A stretch of DNA of 64,000 nucleotides from contig JAZTYA010000018.1 in assembly GCA_045636705.1 (NCBI GenBank), forward strand, positions 28,398 to 92,397. The letters are read 5' to 3'. The translations under genes and the position numbers were made by a program. The notes under the pieces are model-generated. The model was not told the DNA's origin and searched no databases. It saw only the letters and a program-made list of their open reading frames with translations. Shown here in pieces: positions 60,016 to 64,000 of this stretch (positions are counted from its first letter, which is position 1; each line of letters begins with the position of its first letter). Origin of the DNA: SFWF01 sp045636705. Lineage in GTDB: Bacteria > Bacillota > Clostridia > Oscillospirales > Acutalibacteraceae.

Positions 60016-61538
60016 TATTCTTCATCTCCTGAAGCCGACACTGCGGTTTCAAAAATCTTCACTGTTGCCTCGTCGGGTTTCTTTGTAACAAGAGACACTA
60101 CAACCGAAGCTACAAGACCTGCTATAAAGCCGGGTAAAAGTTCGTAAATACCGGTTGAAGCAGAAAATCCCGCAAAGAGCCATACTACGTCAACTACGGC
60201 GCCGACAATAACACCTGCTAAAGCGCCCATATAGTTAAAGCGCTTCCAGAAAAGCGAAAGAATAACAACCGGACCGAATGCCGCACCAAAACCTGCCCAA
60301 GCATTCTCAACAAGGTTCATAATAGCCTGTGCTCCGCTACCCTTACTGCTTGCAATAAAGAAAGCAACAGCCGCTACGATAACAACAACTGCACGGCCTA
60401 TCCAAAGCACCTCTTTATCGCGAGCGCTTTTGCGGATAATCGGCTTATAGATGTCAGATGTAAAGGAAGAAGATGCAACGAGGAGCTGACTATCAGCAGT
60501 GGACATTGAAGCCGCAATAATTGCCGACATCAAAAGTCCTGCAAGCACGGGGTGGAAATATTTTTTAGCAAGCTCAATGAATACCATCTTCTGTGAGCCT
60601 CCGGCTAAAATTTCGGGTCCTAAAATCATACGGCCTAAAATCGCCATAACTGTTACTGCAGAAAGAGCAATTACAACCCAGATAATAGCAACGGTTGCGG
60701 CGGTTTTAACCTCTTTAGCCTTGCGAATAGACATAAAGCGAACTAAAATATGGGGCATACCAAAATAGCCTAGTCCCCAAGCAAAGCCCGACACGATATC
60801 CTGTACTGTTGCCTCAAAAGGTGTGCCTACAAATAGGCAATGAACAGGTGCGCCGCCATCTAAATATGTGTAGGTTGTGCTTAAATATTCGGGGTTAGTA
60901 TCCCCGGAAGCTGCCGCCAAAATCGGAACAGCTAAAACTGCAGCAAGCATTAAAAAGCCTTGGAAAAAGTCGGTCCAGCAAACCGCTTTAAAGCCACCTA
61001 AGAAGGTGTAAACCAAGATAATACAAGCAAAGATAACCATAGCGGTCATTCTGTCAAGTCCGGGGAAAACGGATGTAAACACGTCGGTTCCTGCAACGAA
61101 AGCAGATGCTACATAAACCGTAAAGCAGACAAGGAAAATCACCGCGCAAACTGTTTGAAGCACGGTCTTTCCACCGCCAAAGCGGTTAGAAAGATACTGT
61201 GGTAACGTTATTGAATCCCCTGCTGCTTTTGAAAAGTTTCTAAGTCTTTTTGCGGTAAAAATCCAGTTAGCCGCGGTACCGATAGCAAGGCCGATACCAA
61301 TCCAAACCTCGCCAAAACCGAAGGCCAAAATGGAACCGGGAAGTCCCATGAGCAACCAGGCCGACATATCCGACGCCTGAGCCGAAAGGGCTGTAACCCA
61401 AGGGCCCATTTTTCTGCCGCCTAGGAAGAATTCCTTTTCTCCGCCGCCTTTCGACTTAAAGAAGAAAACGAATCCTATTGATAAAACTGTTAAAAAATAA
61501 AGTATAAAGGCAGTAATATGCCACATTTGTTCGGTCAC
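60015..61538 (-). CDS. putP: sodium/proline symporter
   Basis: A 507-residue solute:sodium symporter with 13 helices. FFLGGRKMGPWVTALSAQASDMSAWLLMGLPG is the PutP signature, followed by GDSITLPQYLSNRF, SGFAWGLGYFGMPHILVRFM and the Na+-site AASMSTADSQLLVASSSFTSD. It imports proline with Na+, which fits a Na+-type V-ATPase in the same cell. The start is GTG 61538 with GAGGTG upstream, 12 bases after lysK. Confidence 0.93.
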   Translation of the reverse strand: MTEQMWHITAFILYFLTVLSIGFVFFFKSKGGGEKEFFLGGRKMGPWVTALSAQASDMSAWLLMGLPGSILAFGFGEVWIGIGLAIGTAANWIFTAKRLRNFSKAAGDSITLPQYLSNRFGGGKTVLQTVCAVIFLVCFTVYVASAFVAGTDVFTSVFPGLDRMTAMVIFACIILVYTFLGGFKAVCWTDFFQGFLMLAAVLAVPILAAASGDTNPEYLSTTYTYLDGGAPVHCLFVGTPFEATVQDIVSGFAWGLGYFGMPHILVRFMSIRKAKEVKTAATVAIIWVVIALSAVTVMAILGRMILGPEILAGGSQKMVFIELAKKYFHPVLAGLLMSAIIAASMSTADSQLLVASSSFTSDIYKPIIRKSARDKEVLWIGRAVVVIVAAVAFFIASSKGSGAQAIMNLVENAWAGFGAAFGPVVILSLFWKRFNYMGALAGVIVGAVVDVVWLFAGFSASTGIYELLPGFIAGLVASVVVSLVTKKPDEATVKIFETAVSASGDEE

Positions 61539-61550
61539 TTTTTACACCTC

Positions 61551-63545
61551 TTAGTGAATTTGTGTTCCTGTTGGAACCGAGTCGTCAACAAAGATAACCT
61601 TGCAACCGCATTCTTCAGCCGATGCTGCGATTAACATTCCGTTTGACTGAACTCCCGAGAATTTTGCAGGCTTAAGGTTTGCGATAACGATAATCTTTTT
61701 ACCTACAAGCTCCTCAATTTTATAGTCGTTTTTAATAGAAGAAACAATGACTCTGCCGGTCGAACCATCGTCAAGGGTTAGCTTTAAGCAGGAGTGAGAT
61801 TTTTTAATCTCTTCTGCCTTTACTATCTTGCAAACACGCATATCAACCTTGTCGAACTCATCAATTGTAATCTGCTCTTTGATAGGTTCAGCCTTTGGTG
61901 TTTCCTCTGCCTTTGCCTCTTCGGCCTTCTTTGCGTCTATAGCCTTTTCTTCGGCAGTCTGCTCAAAGGAAAAATCAAGAAGCTTTACGTATCTGTCCTT
62001 GTCAACTGCAAATAAGAAGAGATAAAGACGAGGTCCTTGCTCCTTATCGATTAAAAGCTTATAAACGTTCTTAAAGAACTTGCCCTGAATGGTCTTTAAT
62101 TCCTTTTGGTCAATATCTTCGCCGTAAATACGCTTGGGAATAGCATAAAGCTCAGAATTTAGGTCTTCAAGATTATATCCGCCTTCAGAAATGTAGTCAT
62201 AAAGCATCTTAATAGCGGTCTTTTCGTTTTCGTCAAGTTCATTGTAAACCTCGAAATTACGTGTTTCACGAATGCGATTAACGCTTTCGGGTGAGCACTG
62301 TTCAAGCCAGAACTTAGCGCGCTCAAGTCTTTCTTTGAACTCTTCGTGCTTATAAGGTGTGCCGATTTTTTCAAAAACGGTTTCAAGTAAAGGAATGTTA
62401 AAGTCAACAACAGAGCCTAAAGACACGAGCAACTGCATAGGAACAGTTTCAACACTTCTGCCCTCAATTACAGAGCCTTCCATAATTGAAGCGATATGCT
62501 CGTCCGCTCTGCCTTCGGTGTATGCCGACATCATACGGTCAAACTCAAAATACTGACGGAGAATCTCATCATCAAAGCAGAAATTGAATGCCTTGGTGGG
62601 TTCGGTCTTTGAGTATAACCATAAGATAATTTCGGGGTCATAAAGTTTAAGAAGGGTGTCAGGTGTAAGGTTTAGTCCGCTGGAGCCTGACATCTTACCT
62701 GTTGTACCCTTAATACCAATAAACTCATAGCCTTGGAATAGCGGAGCCTCGAATCCGAAAATCTTTTCAGCTATAATACGGCTTGTCTGATAAGAGCCGG
62801 TAGGCGATGCGTGGTCCTTTCCGCCCGGTTCAAAGTCAACGCCTTCAACCATCCAGCGCATAGGCCAGTCAATCTTCCAAGCGAGCTTACAGTTAAAGTC
62901 ATGCATAAAGTCAAACTGACCGTGATGTCCACATTCACAGGTGTACTCTGCATTTATGCAGTCATCCGACAAAGAGGTAATCTTGGTTGTATCCTTGCCA
63001 CACTTTGAGCAGTAAATACCAACAGGATAATAGTTGCGTCTTTCTTCCTCGGTTGCCTCTTGTGTACGGAAAGAATCAAGTATATCGAAAATTTCTTCTC
63101 TTTTCTTTAAAGCGTGAATGATATATTCAGAGTATCTGCCGCTTCTGTATTGCTCTGCCTGATAACGATAGTCCATATCGATACCAAAGCGCTTAATAGA
63201 AGCCTCAAACTCGTTTTGGAAATGTTTAGCGTAAGATTCACAGCAACCAAACGGGTCGGGAGCATCAACGTATGGTCTGCCGATATACGCATCAAAGCCG
63301 TCCTTTACGGCAGCAACGTTCACAGGAACCTTACGAAGACGGTCAAACTCATCCCAAGAGAATAAAAGCTTTGCTTTTTTTCCCATTTTGCGAAGAGCTC
63401 TTACTACAAAATAGCTTGTAGCGATATCTCTGAAGTTGCCGATATGAATCGAGCCCGAGGGACTGATACCTGCAGCGCAGACATACTCCTCCTTGTTAGG
63501 ATTACGGTCAATTATTTTTTGTGCAATTTCTTCTGACCAATGCAT
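61551..63545 (-). CDS. lysK: class I lysine--tRNA ligase fused to a tRNA-binding OB domain
   Basis: 664 residues. Residues 1-540 are a class I LysRS: GISPSGSIHIGNFRD (HIGH), a zinc ribbon with CSKCGKD and CECGHHG, WPMRWMVEGVDFEPGGKDHASPTGSYQ, and KMSGSSG (KMSKS). Residues about 555-664 are a Trbp111/EMAP-like OB fold (DEFDKVDMRVCKIVKAEEIK, LKPAKFSGVQSNGMLIAAS), normally at the end of MetRS. The two are joined by an Ala/Glu/Lys-rich linker. I do not call it MetRS because the core has LysRS, not MetRS, signatures. It has its own consensus-like promoter. Confidence 0.9.
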   Translation of the reverse strand: MHWSEEIAQKIIDRNPNKEEYVCAAGISPSGSIHIGNFRDIATSYFVVRALRKMGKKAKLLFSWDEFDRLRKVPVNVAAVKDGFDAYIGRPYVDAPDPFGCCESYAKHFQNEFEASIKRFGIDMDYRYQAEQYRSGRYSEYIIHALKKREEIFDILDSFRTQEATEEERRNYYPVGIYCSKCGKDTTKITSLSDDCINAEYTCECGHHGQFDFMHDFNCKLAWKIDWPMRWMVEGVDFEPGGKDHASPTGSYQTSRIIAEKIFGFEAPLFQGYEFIGIKGTTGKMSGSSGLNLTPDTLLKLYDPEIILWLYSKTEPTKAFNFCFDDEILRQYFEFDRMMSAYTEGRADEHIASIMEGSVIEGRSVETVPMQLLVSLGSVVDFNIPLLETVFEKIGTPYKHEEFKERLERAKFWLEQCSPESVNRIRETRNFEVYNELDENEKTAIKMLYDYISEGGYNLEDLNSELYAIPKRIYGEDIDQKELKTIQGKFFKNVYKLLIDKEQGPRLYLFLFAVDKDRYVKLLDFSFEQTAEEKAIDAKKAEEAKAEETPKAEPIKEQITIDEFDKVDMRVCKIVKAEEIKKSHSCLKLTLDDGSTGRVIVSSIKNDYKIEELVGKKIIVIANLKPAKFSGVQSNGMLIAASAEECGCKVIFVDDSVPTGTQIH

Positions 63546-63613
63546 TCAAAACACTCCAATTTTAAATAAAGTTTAGATAAAAATTCAGGCATATTTATCC
63601 AATATAATAATTT

Positions 63614-63642
63614 ATTATATAATAATATAACCTTTAAGTCAA
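63614..63642 (-). promoter_or_regulatory. lysK promoter
   Basis: TTGACT (63637-63642), 17-base spacer, TATAAT (63614-63619). No T-box specifier or antiterminator is seen in the 70-base leader, so lysine control at that level is unlikely. Confidence 0.82.
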
Positions 63643-63654
63643 CAAAAAAAGACT

Positions 63655-63679
63655 GGGCAAGGAGTTTTTCTCCTTGCCC
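63655..63679 (-). terminator. terminator of the Fn3 gene
   Basis: GGGCAAGGAG (63655-63664), loop TTTTT, CTCCTTGCCC (63670-63679), followed on the minus strand by AGTCTTTTTTT. Confidence 0.9.
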
Positions 63680-63690
63680 CGTTTGTGCTG

Positions 63691-64000
63691 TTATTTAGTT
63701 TTTACTGACTTATAAGAAGACCAGCCTGAATAGTATTTTTTACCACTTACGGTTTTGTAGGTTCTAACTCTTACATAGTAGGTCTTTTTAGCACTTAGGC
63801 TCCCTATTGTATATTTCGTAGTTGTGTTCTTCGAAATTGTCTTCTTACTAGCCTTACTAAATGACTTGGAAGTAGAATACTGAACCTCGTAGCCTGTAAC
63901 CTCTTTTGTCTTCTTAGAGATGTTTACAGTAACGCTCTTCTTTTCACCTTTAAGGGTAGCGCTTGTCTTAACAGGGTTAATAGTAAAGGTTAAGGTCTTG
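63691..64000 (-). CDS. fibronectin type III domain protein (3' part only)
   Basis: The minus strand is open from the window edge to a TAA at 63691-63693, about 102 codons, with no start in the window. The encoded end is a fibronectin type III repeat: VTGYEVQYSTSKSFSK, TIGSLSAKKTYYVRVRTYK and a final YSGWSSYKSVKTK. It is rich in Lys, Ser and Thr, as in secreted or surface proteins of clostridia. The catalytic or binding part lies outside the window. Confidence 0.8.
   Translation of the reverse strand, partial: KTLTFTINPVKTSATLKGEKKSVTVNISKKTKEVTGYEVQYSTSKSFSKASKKTISKNTTTKYTIGSLSAKKTYYVRVRTYKTVSGKKYYSGWSSYKSVKTK

Noticed and set aside
61551..63545. Methionyl-tRNA synthetase
   Set aside because: The C-terminal OB domain suggests it, but the HIGN, zinc ribbon, WPMRW and KMSGS segments are those of class I LysRS.
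63543..63613. T-box leader before lysK
   Set aside because: Only about 70 bases separate promoter and start, too short, and no T-box sequence or antiterminator is visible.

Overview
This window comes from a low-GC Gram-positive anaerobe, most likely a gut member of the Clostridia (Bacillota). The evidence is a V-type ATP synthase operon, stage II sporulation protein D, meso-diaminopimelate dehydrogenase, the Firmicutes-style mreBCD-mrdA-minD-mgsA cluster, a bile-salt-hydrolase-family fragment, and many near-perfect TTGACA-N17-TATAAT promoters. The class Clostridia is an inference from gene content; genus and species cannot be read from the sequence.

1-5,400: the end of a choloylglycine hydrolase family gene, a lipoprotein behind a structured leader, then a minus-strand set dusB-yebC-luxS-pyridoxamine kinase-ECF S component-radical SAM. 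5,400-16,900: a plus-strand housekeeping run of polA, an arginine-phosphatase-like LMW phosphatase, rimI, tsaD, mreB, mreC, mreD, mrdA (PBP2), an orphan minD, mgsA and hisS. 16,900-22,700: spoIID, a membrane protein, an EamA exporter, Mrp ATPase, an S1-domain protein and ddh. 22,700-26,900: ribosomal operon rpmG-secE-nusG-rplK-rplA-rplJ-rplL with an L10-type attenuator and an unusual SecE fused to an extra membrane domain. 26,900-31,050: rlmH, walJ, murA, argH. 31,050-39,600: the nine-gene V-ATPase operon H-I-K-E-C-F-A-B-D, with argH at its end. 39,785-44,518: alpha/beta hydrolase, membrane-anchored MurF-like ligase, ddl, CDF transporter. 44,500-48,500: FkbM methyltransferase, two COG0523 (CobW-like) GTPases, one with a His/Cys-rich tandem repeat, and trmB.

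48,600-59,500 is a compact phage-derived island of about 11 kb. It has small and large terminase, scaffold, a capsid protein with an Ig-like tail, a portal, neck-type proteins, holin, amidase, a CI-like repressor with an ImmA/IrrE-type peptidase, and an early regulator. I see no integrase, replication genes, tape measure, tail tube or tail fibre. Its control region has two consensus promoters facing each other, with four related operator sites; its packaging genes start at a promoter with a poor -35 next to an inverted repeat and three 20-bp-spaced iterons. This head-only, apparently immobile element is the best candidate here for something undescribed (tailless satellite, gene-transfer-agent-like particle, or decayed podovirus-like prophage).

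59,500-64,000: ybaK-like deacylase, putP and a class I lysyl-tRNA synthetase fused to a tRNA-binding OB domain, then the 3' end of a fibronectin type III protein.

How the genes work together: mreBCD/PBP2/MinD, murA, murF-like, ddl, ddh and spoIID serve envelope growth and sporulation. The V-ATPase keeps all five ligands known for Na+ binding in its K ring, and PutP would use the resulting sodium gradient. The COG0523 pair and CDF transporter point to metal handling.
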